Shown in pieces: positions 50,331 through 58,485 of a stretch of DNA of 64,000 nt. The DNA is taken from the NCBI GenBank assembly GCA_020629315.1, contig JAHDDO010000004.1:48383-112382 (forward strand). Direction: 5' to 3'. Both the position numbers and the translations under genes were made by a program. This DNA comes from Saprospiraceae bacterium (GTDB taxonomy: Bacteria > Bacteroidota > Bacteroidia > Chitinophagales > Saprospiraceae). Position 1 is the first letter of the stretch, and every line of letters starts with the position of its first letter. Under the pieces are notes generated by a model. That model was not told the DNA's origin and ran no database searches. It saw only the letters and a list, made by a program, of their open reading frames with translations.

Positions 50331-53186
50331 TCATTTCACTACAAAATTGACCATTTTATTAGGTACTACGATTACTTTTACAACCGTCTTTCCTTCGATC
50401 CATTTTTGTAATTCAGGCATTTCAGTAGCCATTTTTTCAATGGCCTCCTTAGATGTTCCATTTGGTACATCTAAAAGTACCCTTTTCTTACCATTAACGC
50501 ATAGAGGGTAGGTCACCGTGTCTTCCACAAGATATGTTTCATCAAACTCAGGAAAAGCACTGTGATGCACTGAGCCTTCATTGCCAAATGATGACCATAG
50601 CTCTTCTGTCATAAATGGAGCAAATGGAGCTAGTAAACGTACGGCAGGTTCTAATATATGCTTAGAATGGCATTGTGATTTTTTTAGGTCATTAACCAAC
50701 ACCATAAAATGGCTGACGCAAGTATTAAATGAAAAGGCATGCAGATCTTTAGTTACCTTCTTTATCGTTTGATGTAAGCTTTTGAGATCGCCCTTACTTG
50801 CTTCGGTTTCATTTACGATCCATTGTCCATTATCATAGAATAATGACCAAAATCGTTTAATAAATTTCGAAACACCCTCGATACCTTGTGTATCCCAGGG
50901 TTTAGATTGCTCAATAGGCCCTAAGAACATTTCGTACATTCTAAAGCAGTCGGCCCCATACTTCTCTACAATGACATCAGGATTAACTACATTGAAATAA
51001 CGCTTTGACATCTTTCCTACCTCAGAACTTGTAACTAAGTGCGAATCCAAGGCAGAATCTTTTGGTTCGAAATGACCATTTTGATAAACGCCATTTCCAC
51101 ATTCAAATCGTGCATCTGAATATTCTGGTCTCCAATTAACAAATGAGTCGATGCCATTCATATTAATATGCGAATCCTTATTACCATAATTCTCAACAAA
51201 ATCAATATGAATAGGAATTCGACTAAAATGCTCGACCCCTTCTCCTTCAGCAATATTTGCACAAACGAATCTTGATCGACCCTCTATTTTTTCTTTAGCT
51301 AAATACAAAAACTCGATGACACCTTGGATCATTCCTTGGTTGATGAGTTTTTTGAAAGGTTCCTGAACAGAAACCTTACCAATATCATACAAGAACTTAG
51401 TCCAAAACCGACTGTACATCAAGTGACCGACAGCGTGCTCAGTACCACCAATATATAGATCTACATCTTTCCAATAATCTAATGCATCTTCAGATGCAAA
51501 AGCCTCATCGTTTTTTGCATCCATATACCGGAAGAAATACCAGCTAGAACCGGCGTAGCCAGGCATAGTATCTGTTTCTCGTTCACCATCTACTGTATTT
51601 ATCCATTTATCTAGTCGAGCCAAAGGAGATTTCCCTTCAGCGGTTGGTTTGAAGTCATCTAAAGGGGGTAGTTCGACAGGTAATTCAGCAAAAGGTAAAC
51701 CTTTACTTTGCCCATCTTTGTTTACAATCGGGAAGGGCTCACCCCAGTATCGCTGTCGACTAAAATTGGCATCTCTCAATTTATAATTTACCTTTCTATA
51801 CCCAATGCCTTCATCATACATTTTGGATACAGCAGCTTTAATGGCATCTTTTACTTTTAGGCCATTCAAAAAATCAGAATGTATCATAGTACCTACCTTA
51901 TCACCAATGCTTGCATTGGGAAAAGCTGATTTGTCGATAATAATTGGGATATCAATATCAAATTTTTCAGCAAAGCGCTTATCTCTGGCATCATCACATG
52001 GGACAGCCATTATAGCACCTGTTCCATAATCCTTTAAAACATAATCACTGATATAGATAGGAATATTCTCTTTGCTAAAAGGATGGATAGCATAGGCTCC
52101 AGTAAAGCAACCAGATACCGTTTTTGCATCAGCCATTCGTTCTACATCAGACTTCTTGCCTGCGGCATCAACATAAGCCGCAACTTCATCTCTTTTATCC
52201 TCCGTAGTTATTTGTTGAACCAGATCATGTTCAGGGGCTAATACCATAAAACTTACACCAAAAATAGTATCTGGCCTTGTTGTAAATACTTCAATCTTAG
52301 ATTCATGATCAAACACATTGAAGAAAACGGTAGCTCCAGTTGATTTGCCTATCCAATTACGCTGCATCGTTTTCATCGATTCAGACCAATCTAATTTCAA
52401 TAAGCCTTCTAATAAACGCTCGGCATATGCGGTGATACGTAATGCCCATTGCATCATTGGCTTCTTCTCTACAGGATGACCCCCTCGTTCAGAAAGCCCG
52501 TCTTTTACTTCGTCATTAGCCAGTACCGTTCCTAATGCTTCGCACCAGTTAACGTAAGCCACCTTACGGTAAGCCAACCTAAAATTCATCAGGATATCGT
52601 CCTTCTCTTGTGCCGAGTAAGCTTGCCATTCGGCTGCAGTAAATACAGTCTCTAAACTATGGTGCGCTTGTATGTCTGCTAAGCCATTTTGTTCAAAATG
52701 AGCTATAAGTTCTTCAATGGGTTTAGCTTTGGCCTCCTTCTTGTCATAATAGTGGCCAAATAGCTGTAGAAATATCCATTGCGTCCACTTGTAGTAGGAT
52801 GGATCAGATGTAATTACTTGCCGATCCCAATCATAATTGAATCCAATATTATCCAATTGCGCTCGGTACCTTTTCAGATTTTCAGCCGTTGAATCAGCTG
52901 GATGAACCCCCGTTTGAATTGCATATTGTTCGGCCGGTAAACCAAAAGCATCAAAACCCATGGGATGCAGTACATTAAAGCCAGATTGTCTTTTGAAACG
53001 AGAGTATATATCAGAGGCTATATATCCTAAAGGGTGGCCCACATGAAGACCTGCTCCAGATGGGTAGGGAAACATGTCAAGGACATAAAACTTCGGTTTA
53101 TGGCTATCATTATGGACTTTATAAGTCTGATTCTCCGACCAGAAGTTTTTCCATTTCTTTTCAACTGCACTATGATTATAATCCAT
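50331..53186 (-). CDS. leuS: Leucyl-tRNA synthetase
   Basis: A 951-residue class I synthetase charging tRNA-Leu. The HIGH motif appears as HVGH (48-51), the KMSKS loop as KMSKR (about 723-727), and the editing domain between carries the FTTRPDT-type motif (EVFTTRPDTIFGV). An internal insert around residues 155-230 is in line with Bacteroidota LeuRS as I recall it. It is seven bases downstream of the 53194 lipoprotein gene and six bases upstream of the 46326 surface protein, so all three may share a transcript. Confidence 0.97.
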   Translation of the reverse strand: MDYNHSAVEKKWKNFWSENQTYKVHNDSHKPKFYVLDMFPYPSGAGLHVGHPLGYIASDIYSRFKRQSGFNVLHPMGFDAFGLPAEQYAIQTGVHPADSTAENLKRYRAQLDNIGFNYDWDRQVITSDPSYYKWTQWIFLQLFGHYYDKKEAKAKPIEELIAHFEQNGLADIQAHHSLETVFTAAEWQAYSAQEKDDILMNFRLAYRKVAYVNWCEALGTVLANDEVKDGLSERGGHPVEKKPMMQWALRITAYAERLLEGLLKLDWSESMKTMQRNWIGKSTGATVFFNVFDHESKIEVFTTRPDTIFGVSFMVLAPEHDLVQQITTEDKRDEVAAYVDAAGKKSDVERMADAKTVSGCFTGAYAIHPFSKENIPIYISDYVLKDYGTGAIMAVPCDDARDKRFAEKFDIDIPIIIDKSAFPNASIGDKVGTMIHSDFLNGLKVKDAIKAAVSKMYDEGIGYRKVNYKLRDANFSRQRYWGEPFPIVNKDGQSKGLPFAELPVELPPLDDFKPTAEGKSPLARLDKWINTVDGERETDTMPGYAGSSWYFFRYMDAKNDEAFASEDALDYWKDVDLYIGGTEHAVGHLMYSRFWTKFLYDIGKVSVQEPFKKLINQGMIQGVIEFLYLAKEKIEGRSRFVCANIAEGEGVEHFSRIPIHIDFVENYGNKDSHINMNGIDSFVNWRPEYSDARFECGNGVYQNGHFEPKDSALDSHLVTSSEVGKMSKRYFNVVNPDVIVEKYGADCFRMYEMFLGPIEQSKPWDTQGIEGVSKFIKRFWSLFYDNGQWIVNETEASKGDLKSLHQTIKKVTKDLHAFSFNTCVSHFMVLVNDLKKSQCHSKHILEPAVRLLAPFAPFMTEELWSSFGNEGSVHHSAFPEFDETYLVEDTVTYPLCVNGKKRVLLDVPNGTSKEAIEKMATEMPELQKWIEGKTVVKVIVVPNKMVNFVVK

Positions 53187-53193
53187 TTGATAT

Positions 53194-53853
53194 TTAATTG
53201 AGGGGCGTTGTTTTTTCTAACTCCCGGTATTTTACAGATTTAGGGGTCTTATTTCTAAAGCCCCAACTTTGTTTCCATTTTCCATCACTATTGTAAGTCG
53301 TGATATCGTGATTTTCTTCAAAAATGAGCTCATCATCTTTGGTAAATGCCGCAATATTTATTTCATTTCCTGAATCATCAAATCCAAACCTAAATGATTG
53401 TTGTACTACGGAATTCTGATCTAAAATTTCCTTACGGATACGATTGCCACGATCATCATATTCAAATCTTTCTAATCGCAATAGTTCGTCTGTTTCGGCT
53501 TCGTATGCAGCCGTACGTATCTTGTTTCCGGCATTATCATAATGGAATGTGTAGTAACTTAAAAGTGTACCATCAGGGGCATAATATTTTGAACCAGTAG
53601 CTAGGTCATTGGCCCCAATTTCATACACTTCTTTCCCTTTAAGACTATCTACTTTGTCAAAGATATGTCTCTCTCTAAGATTGTTTTTTTCATCATAGTA
53701 GTTGACTTCTTTATAGCTACGCGTATCTCGGTGATATTTTTGCTCACCTTTTCGAACAGTAAATGTTTCTACAGTCTCTTTTTTCCAGTTTTTATCTGGA
53801 GTACAAGATGCCAAAAAGCATATACATGCTAGTAAAACAAAGTTCAATTTCAC
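53194..53853 (-). CDS. Lipoprotein with YD/RHS-like repeats
   Basis: A 219-residue protein with a lipoprotein signal ending in LASCTPD (Cys17). The mature part contains repeated Tyr-Asp-rich units of the kind Y-D-D-x-G-N-x-I/R, resembling short YD/RHS repeats (HYDNAGNKIR, EYDDRGNRIR, FDDSGNEIN). Such repeats form beta strands and may bind carbohydrate or heparin-like ligands. It precedes leuS by seven bases; a functional link to the synthetase is not obvious. Confidence 0.8.
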   Translation of the reverse strand: MKLNFVLLACICFLASCTPDKNWKKETVETFTVRKGEQKYHRDTRSYKEVNYYDEKNNLRERHIFDKVDSLKGKEVYEIGANDLATGSKYYAPDGTLLSYYTFHYDNAGNKIRTAAYEAETDELLRLERFEYDDRGNRIRKEILDQNSVVQQSFRFGFDDSGNEINIAAFTKDDELIFEENHDITTYNSDGKWKQSWGFRNKTPKSVKYRELEKTTPLN

Positions 53854-53872
53854 TCTTTAAAATTATGAACCG

Positions 53873-53880
53873 CAAATATA
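53873..53880 (-). promoter_or_regulatory. Candidate -7 box for the lipoprotein-leuS transcript
   Basis: On the minus strand this is TATATTTG, fitting TAnnTTTG, 19 bases before the ATG at 53853. No -33 match was seen. Confidence 0.35.
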
Positions 53881-53908
53881 CTTCTATATGACTATATTGG
53901 TGGGTCTT

Positions 53909-53930
53909 GTTTCCTTATAAAAAAGGAAAC
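53909..53930. promoter_or_regulatory. Perfect inverted repeat in divergent intergenic region
   Basis: GTTTCCTT (53909-53916) and AAGGAAAC (53923-53930) form an 8-base-pair dyad with a six-base centre, between the divergent 53194 and 53962 genes. Could be an operator; no T-run follows. Confidence 0.35.
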
Positions 53931-53961
53931 TATGAGTACATTTAGTTAACGAATTCACACT

Positions 53962-55674
53962 ATGAGATCTATTTGTATTGCACTCATACTTCAGGTTGCA
54001 TTTCTATATATCGGTATTTCACAAGAATCTATCATCATGGATGATAGATATACTGACTGGAATGATCAATTATTATCCGATGACGCTGGAGACGTTTCTG
54101 GCGGCATGGACATAAAAAGGGTAGGTGTGTCAGACAGTGAAGAGTATGTGTATTTTACTGTGGAAACTGATGCAGAGTTAAAATTGTACGATGAGGACTA
54201 CAGTCCAGAGTCAATCACCTTATTCATTGATTTAGATAATAACCCTAACACCGGTAAATCTATAGCTGATTTAGGTGCTGAATTAGAAATTGCTTTAGGA
54301 GAACGGCTCTTTTATTACCATAGTCCAGACATTAGCAATTGGGATCGATTTATTTCTGACCTGGGTTTTACGGTCGCTCCGACGACGACAGGAGTCCAAT
54401 TTGAATTTGCATTTAGAAAGGACGTTGAAATAAACGGACAGGCGATATTTGATGTACCTTCTTTTAGCTTTGTTATGCGCTCTAGCGGTGGTGATTTGGC
54501 ACCGGATAATAGTCTGAACTACACATGGAATTCAATACCTACTAATTATCAAGCCATTGATATTCTAGACATTGAAGATCTCCATCTTCGATTTATGGCA
54601 CATAATACTCTACAAGAAGGCTTGGGAGATGAATTCAGACATCCAAGTTTTGAGCGTCTTTATCGCACCATTGATCCTTCTATTGTGGTATTTAATGAAT
54701 CTGACCTATCTACTTCATATGTTGAAGGATTATTGGATGATTGGATTGGTGGTTCATGGACTGCGATTCAACGTAATTCCAGATCCATGATTGGAAGCAA
54801 GTTCCCAATTCTTGACAGTGAATTTGTCAGTTATCGGATTACAGCCGCTCTTGTAGATTTACCCAATGATGAATATGATGGTGATGTAGTAGTTATTGCC
54901 ATTCATGCACCTTGCTGCGGAAATGATACAGATCGACAAGTGGAAGCAGATCGTTTTGCTAATTATATGCTTCGATTAAAATCCGGTGACACGCAATTAA
55001 ATGTTCCAGAAAATACACCTGTGGTTATGATGGGTGATCTAAATCTGGTAGGGTACCGGCAGCAATTAGAAACCTTCCTGACTGGAGACATAGAGTTTGA
55101 AGGTACATTTGGAGAAGGTGGCCCATTAGATTGGGACGGCACAAGCCTAAAAGATGCCTTGATTCTCAATAGTGAATTACCTAATTATCACACCTGGGAT
55201 GGCGATAATGGTCCATGGCCAGATGGAAAGTTAGATTTTATAATATACACAGACTCAAGAATAGAACAAGGAAAGGCCTTTACACTAAACACTGATGATA
55301 TGCCGCCTGCTCGATTGCAAGAATTGGGTCTTCAGTATTACGATTCATATGCAGCGTCTGACCATTACCCTGTTGTAGCTGATCTCAAATTAATGAACCA
55401 CGTATTGGTGTCTAATAAGGATGAGGAGTTTGTGGACTTTCAAGTACATAGTCCGGCTAGTGATCTGCTAACATTTACATTGGAAGAGCAGCTTTGTGCA
55501 TGTCATGTTAGCATTTTCGATGTCAATGGGAAAAATCTTGTGTCAGTATTTGCGATGAGTACAGGGGCAGATACATTTCAAATTGAGCTTGGCAATTTGG
55601 TCAGTGGTCTATACTATATTCATCTCCGCACCTCCGATGGTAAGGTCTTTAGTAGACCCTTTGCAAAGATTTAA
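53962..55674 (+). CDS. T9SS-secreted endonuclease/exonuclease/phosphatase-family protein
   Basis: A 570-residue secreted protein. Signal peptide (1-20), an N-terminal beta-sandwich (about 22-195, DUF/CBM-like, with acidic calcium-like loops), then an EEP-fold domain (about 205-480) with the family catalytic motifs: an early Glu (FNESDLST), GDLNLVG, LDFIIYTD and terminal SDHYPVVADL. A type A T9SS sorting domain follows (about 495-570). EEP enzymes include DNase I and sphingomyelinases, so DNA or phospholipid cleavage outside the cell are both possible. Shares a TTAA double stop with the convergent cytochrome gene. Confidence 0.85.
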   Translation: MRSICIALILQVAFLYIGISQESIIMDDRYTDWNDQLLSDDAGDVSGGMDIKRVGVSDSEEYVYFTVETDAELKLYDEDYSPESITLFIDLDNNPNTGKSIADLGAELEIALGERLFYYHSPDISNWDRFISDLGFTVAPTTTGVQFEFAFRKDVEINGQAIFDVPSFSFVMRSSGGDLAPDNSLNYTWNSIPTNYQAIDILDIEDLHLRFMAHNTLQEGLGDEFRHPSFERLYRTIDPSIVVFNESDLSTSYVEGLLDDWIGGSWTAIQRNSRSMIGSKFPILDSEFVSYRITAALVDLPNDEYDGDVVVIAIHAPCCGNDTDRQVEADRFANYMLRLKSGDTQLNVPENTPVVMMGDLNLVGYRQQLETFLTGDIEFEGTFGEGGPLDWDGTSLKDALILNSELPNYHTWDGDNGPWPDGKLDFIIYTDSRIEQGKAFTLNTDDMPPARLQELGLQYYDSYAASDHYPVVADLKLMNHVLVSNKDEEFVDFQVHSPASDLLTFTLEEQLCACHVSIFDVNGKNLVSVFAMSTGADTFQIELGNLVSGLYYIHLRTSDGKVFSRPFAKI

Positions 55675-56039
55675 TCACAAGCCGTTAATCTAGCTTCTAT
55701 TTGATTTATAGTTTGTGGTCCAATGTTATTTCCGAAGCTGGAATTAATATAGTTGATAATGTTTGCAATTTCGTAAGCCGTTAAGTCCTTGTAGGCAGGC
55801 ATAGCCACGAAACTTGTATCCGGAATACCTTTTCTTATAATACAAGGGAGTTTGGCTTGTTCATTTTTTAGATATTCTGAATTTTGCAAGGAGGGGATCA
55901 ATGCCACTAAGCCAGTTCCATCTTCCATATGACAGCTAGCACAAAGATCTGTATAGTATCGCTTGCCTTGCACAAATGTAGTGTTATGACAGGCGTACAA
56001 AAAACATAAGGCAATAATAACTATGAAGGCTTTATTCAT
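55671..56039 (-). CDS. Lipid-anchored c-type cytochrome
   Basis: A 122-residue protein. A lipoprotein signal ends at Cys17. The heme-binding motif is CASCH (Cys33, Cys36, His37) and the likely distal ligand is Met80 (AMPAY). The fold is a class I cytochrome c domain. It is the last of three minus-strand genes with overlapping ends (SCO gene stop overlaps its start by eight bases), so heme and copper handling are tied together here. It would need the Ccm pathway, part of which is encoded at 3148. Confidence 0.92.
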   Translation of the reverse strand: MNKAFIVIIALCFLYACHNTTFVQGKRYYTDLCASCHMEDGTGLVALIPSLQNSEYLKNEQAKLPCIIRKGIPDTSFVAMPAYKDLTAYEIANIINYINSSFGNNIGPQTINQIEARLTACD

Positions 56040-56649
56040 ACTCTTTTAATAGCTGATTAACCTTAGGTATAAACTGTTTAACCTCATCAGCGTCAGTCCC
56101 TTCGCAGAAAGCTCTAATATGTCCATTGGTATCTGTCAAGATGATCTTTCCGGAGTGATCAAATCCTCCAGGCGCTTCCGGGTCTTCAATAGCGACCACA
56201 AAATATTCATCAGCCATATCTAACAAGGCATCTTTATCTCCGGTCAAGAATTTCCATTTCGTTTGATCTACCCCTAAATTTGCGGCATATCTCTTTAAAT
56301 GGGTTGGTGTATCTCTTTTAGGGTCTATGGTATGACTCACTAATAACACCTTTTCATGGTCTTTAAATGCTTCGTGGATTGTGATCATGTTTTTCATCAC
56401 TACTGGACAAATGGAAGGACAAGAAGTAAAAAAGAAATCGGTGATGTAGATATACTCAGATAGGGTCTCATTGGTAACCACATTAGAATCTTGATCGACA
56501 AAACTAAATTCGGGAATAGTGTGGAAAAGGGTATCCTTTCCATTGATCTCCATATTCCCAATTTTAGGAAGGGCTTGCACTTGAGTTTCTTGGCAAGCAT
56601 AAAAAAAGCCTAATAGTAAAATGGCTAAAGGAATACCTAATCTATTCAT
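56032..56649 (-). CDS. SCO1/SenC family copper-binding thioredoxin-fold protein
   Basis: A 205-residue SCO protein with an N-terminal lipoprotein signal (Cys19) and a thioredoxin fold. Copper ligands Cys77 and Cys81 (CPSIC) and His165 (FDHSGK) are all present. SCO proteins deliver copper to cytochrome oxidase CuA or reduce its cysteines. It overlaps the upstream lipoprotein gene and the downstream cytochrome gene, making a tight three-gene operon. Confidence 0.95.
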   Translation of the reverse strand: MNRLGIPLAILLLGFFYACQETQVQALPKIGNMEINGKDTLFHTIPEFSFVDQDSNVVTNETLSEYIYITDFFFTSCPSICPVVMKNMITIHEAFKDHEKVLLVSHTIDPKRDTPTHLKRYAANLGVDQTKWKFLTGDKDALLDMADEYFVVAIEDPEAPGGFDHSGKIILTDTNGHIRAFCEGTDADEVKQFIPKVNQLLKEYE

Positions 56650-57061
56650 TTATAAGTTTTTCAGCAGTGGCCAATGCATCTTTAATCTGTTGATTCATAT
56701 TCGTGACCCTCACTAGTTCTTTATTGAGATAACTTAGACGTTCTTTTTCGGGTCTTGTTTTAGGGATCTCATAATTTGCCATCCAATCCATCATAGCTTC
56801 ATCAGCCTTCTCTAATGCAGTAACAGCATCCATGATTTCGTCAGAATTGCCCATTTTGAGTAGTTTTTTCTTGTATCGTCTCATCGTGGACATCTCAGGC
56901 ATGACCTCATCGTGTATGCGAATGATTTCATCATGTTTTTGCTGGACCATCGTACTATTCATCTCACGTATATCTGATGTTTGCGCCTGCTTTGGTTCTG
57001 TGCTGTTTTGGCAGGATACTAAGAAGAATATACTTACTATTATGAGGAGTCTTATTTTCAT
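56642..57061 (-). CDS. Helical lipoprotein, first gene of the SCO operon
   Basis: A 139-residue protein with a lipoprotein signal ending in LVSCQNS (Cys17). The rest is charged and helical with coiled-coil character, rich in Met, His, Glu and Lys (HDEIIRIHDEVMPEMSTMRRYKKKLL). Met/His-rich helices in this context suggest possible metal binding, but this is inference. Overlaps the SCO gene by eight bases. Family known only as hypothetical to me. Confidence 0.8.
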   Translation of the reverse strand: MKIRLLIIVSIFFLVSCQNSTEPKQAQTSDIREMNSTMVQQKHDEIIRIHDEVMPEMSTMRRYKKKLLKMGNSDEIMDAVTALEKADEAMMDWMANYEIPKTRPEKERLSYLNKELVRVTNMNQQIKDALATAEKLINE

Positions 57062-57085
57062 TATTTTGTGATTTCTGTTTCTTAA

Positions 57086-57120
57086 TTAGTAAACGAATTT
57101 TAATTTTTGTTGTTTACTAA
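57086..57120. promoter_or_regulatory. Long-spaced perfect palindrome between SCO operon and cryptochrome gene
   Basis: TTAGTAAAC (57086-57094) and GTTTACTAA (57112-57120) are perfect inverted copies separated by 17 bases. The element sits between the start of the minus-strand SCO operon (57061) and the plus-strand photolyase gene (57139). The right half lies just downstream of the candidate minus-strand -7 box (57128-57135). A dimeric regulator on one face of the DNA could control both directions. Confidence 0.55.
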
Positions 57121-57127
57121 AAAAGCA

Positions 57128-57135
57128 CAAATATA
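57128..57135 (-). promoter_or_regulatory. Candidate -7 box for the SCO operon
   Basis: Minus-strand TATATTTG fits TAnnTTTG. Transcription would begin near 57123 and run straight through the palindrome, giving a leader of about 62 bases before ATG 57061. Confidence 0.4.
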
Positions 57136-57138
57136 CAC

Positions 57139-58485
57139 ATGCGAAAGGTCATACATTGGTTTCGGAATGATTTGCGCGTAAATGATAACGAAGCGCTTAC
57201 AGATGCTTTAAAGATTGCAGATGAGGTGATTCCTGTGTATATTTTTGATGATCGAATATTTAAGGGCCAGACCTCATATGGTTTTCCAAAGACAAATAAG
57301 TACCGTTGTAAATTTATCATTGAGTCTGTAACGCAGTTAAGGACCCATTTAGAGGAATTAGGTCTTCGTCTCATTGTTCGTTCGGGCATTCCTGAAGATA
57401 TTTTATTTGATATTGCCAGTGAGTTGAAAACAAGTTCTATATCCTGCAATAGAGAACGTACGCATGAGGAGGTATTAGTTCAAGATGCATTAGAAGAGAA
57501 ACTCTGGACTATTGGTCAGGAGATGCGATATTATAGAGGTAAGATGCTGTATTATACCAGCGATTTACCATTCCCAATAACTCAATGTCCCGACACATTT
57601 ACCCAGTTTAGAAAGGAGGTAGAAAAGTTTGTGCCGGTACGAGACCCCTTTCCAATACCCACATTTCACAAACATCATTTTTATAGCGATATAGATGACG
57701 GTGTTATTCCAGATTTAGCATTTTTTGGTTGGGAAGACTTTAGCATTGACAAAGGGATGGACTTCAAAGGTGGTGAAAAAGCAGCCTTAACCGAATTGGA
57801 ATACTACATTTGGGAAAAGGGTTTAGTCCAAGATTATTTTAATACCCGAAATGCTCTCTTAGGGCGGGATTTTTCCACTAAGATGTCTCCTTATTTGAGT
57901 CAGGGTTGTATCTCTCCCAAGCAGATATATACGGAAGTAAAGAAGTATGAAGAAAAAAATGGCTCCACTAAGAGTAGCTATTGGGTCATTTTTGAATTGA
58001 TGTGGCGAGATTTTTTCCGATTTATGGGTAAGAAACACAAGAACAAAATATTTCAACGTAAGGGCACCAAAGACGGAGATTATCCGAAGTATCCGCGAAA
58101 CGATGAGGTGCTAGAAAAATGGATGAATGGGGAAACGGGCGTTCCTTTTATAGATGCTAACATGAAAGAATTGAATGCGACAGGTTTTATGTCAAACCGA
58201 GGACGTCAAAATGTGGCTAGTTATTTTGTTCATACTTGTCAACAAGATTGGATATTCGGCGCTGAATATTTTGAATCCTTTCTTATAGATTATGACCCTT
58301 GCAGTAATTATGGTAACTGGAATTACTTAGCCGGTGTTGGCTCAGACCCCAGAGAAGGTCGAAAATTTAACATTCTTACGCAGGCCAGAAAATATGATCC
58401 AGATGCAGCTTATGTAAAATATTGGTTGCCAAATTATGAAAGTATGGATGCCAAGGATGTTGTTATGCTTAACGCAGATGATTAG
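57139..58485 (+). CDS. Cryptochrome-DASH/photolyase family protein
   Basis: A 448-residue FAD-binding photolyase homologue. The N-terminal antenna domain starts HWFRNDLRVNDNEAL. Features of cryptochrome-DASH include the NRERTHEEV segment and the LPFPITQCPDTFTQFRKEVE-type region. The FAD-binding half has the SRGRQN-like SNRGRQNVASYFVH, DWIFGAEYFE and DYDPCSNYGNWNYLAGVG motifs. DASH proteins repair pyrimidine dimers in single-stranded DNA and may sense blue light. Divergent from the SCO operon across a long palindrome. Overlaps the convergent DUF389 gene by four bases. Confidence 0.93.
   Translation: MRKVIHWFRNDLRVNDNEALTDALKIADEVIPVYIFDDRIFKGQTSYGFPKTNKYRCKFIIESVTQLRTHLEELGLRLIVRSGIPEDILFDIASELKTSSISCNRERTHEEVLVQDALEEKLWTIGQEMRYYRGKMLYYTSDLPFPITQCPDTFTQFRKEVEKFVPVRDPFPIPTFHKHHFYSDIDDGVIPDLAFFGWEDFSIDKGMDFKGGEKAALTELEYYIWEKGLVQDYFNTRNALLGRDFSTKMSPYLSQGCISPKQIYTEVKKYEEKNGSTKSSYWVIFELMWRDFFRFMGKKHKNKIFQRKGTKDGDYPKYPRNDEVLEKWMNGETGVPFIDANMKELNATGFMSNRGRQNVASYFVHTCQQDWIFGAEYFESFLIDYDPCSNYGNWNYLAGVGSDPREGRKFNILTQARKYDPDAAYVKYWLPNYESMDAKDVVMLNADD

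Noticed and set aside
57859-58056. Short minus-strand frame inside the cryptochrome gene
   Set aside because: Antisense to conserved FAD-domain codons; no independent evidence.
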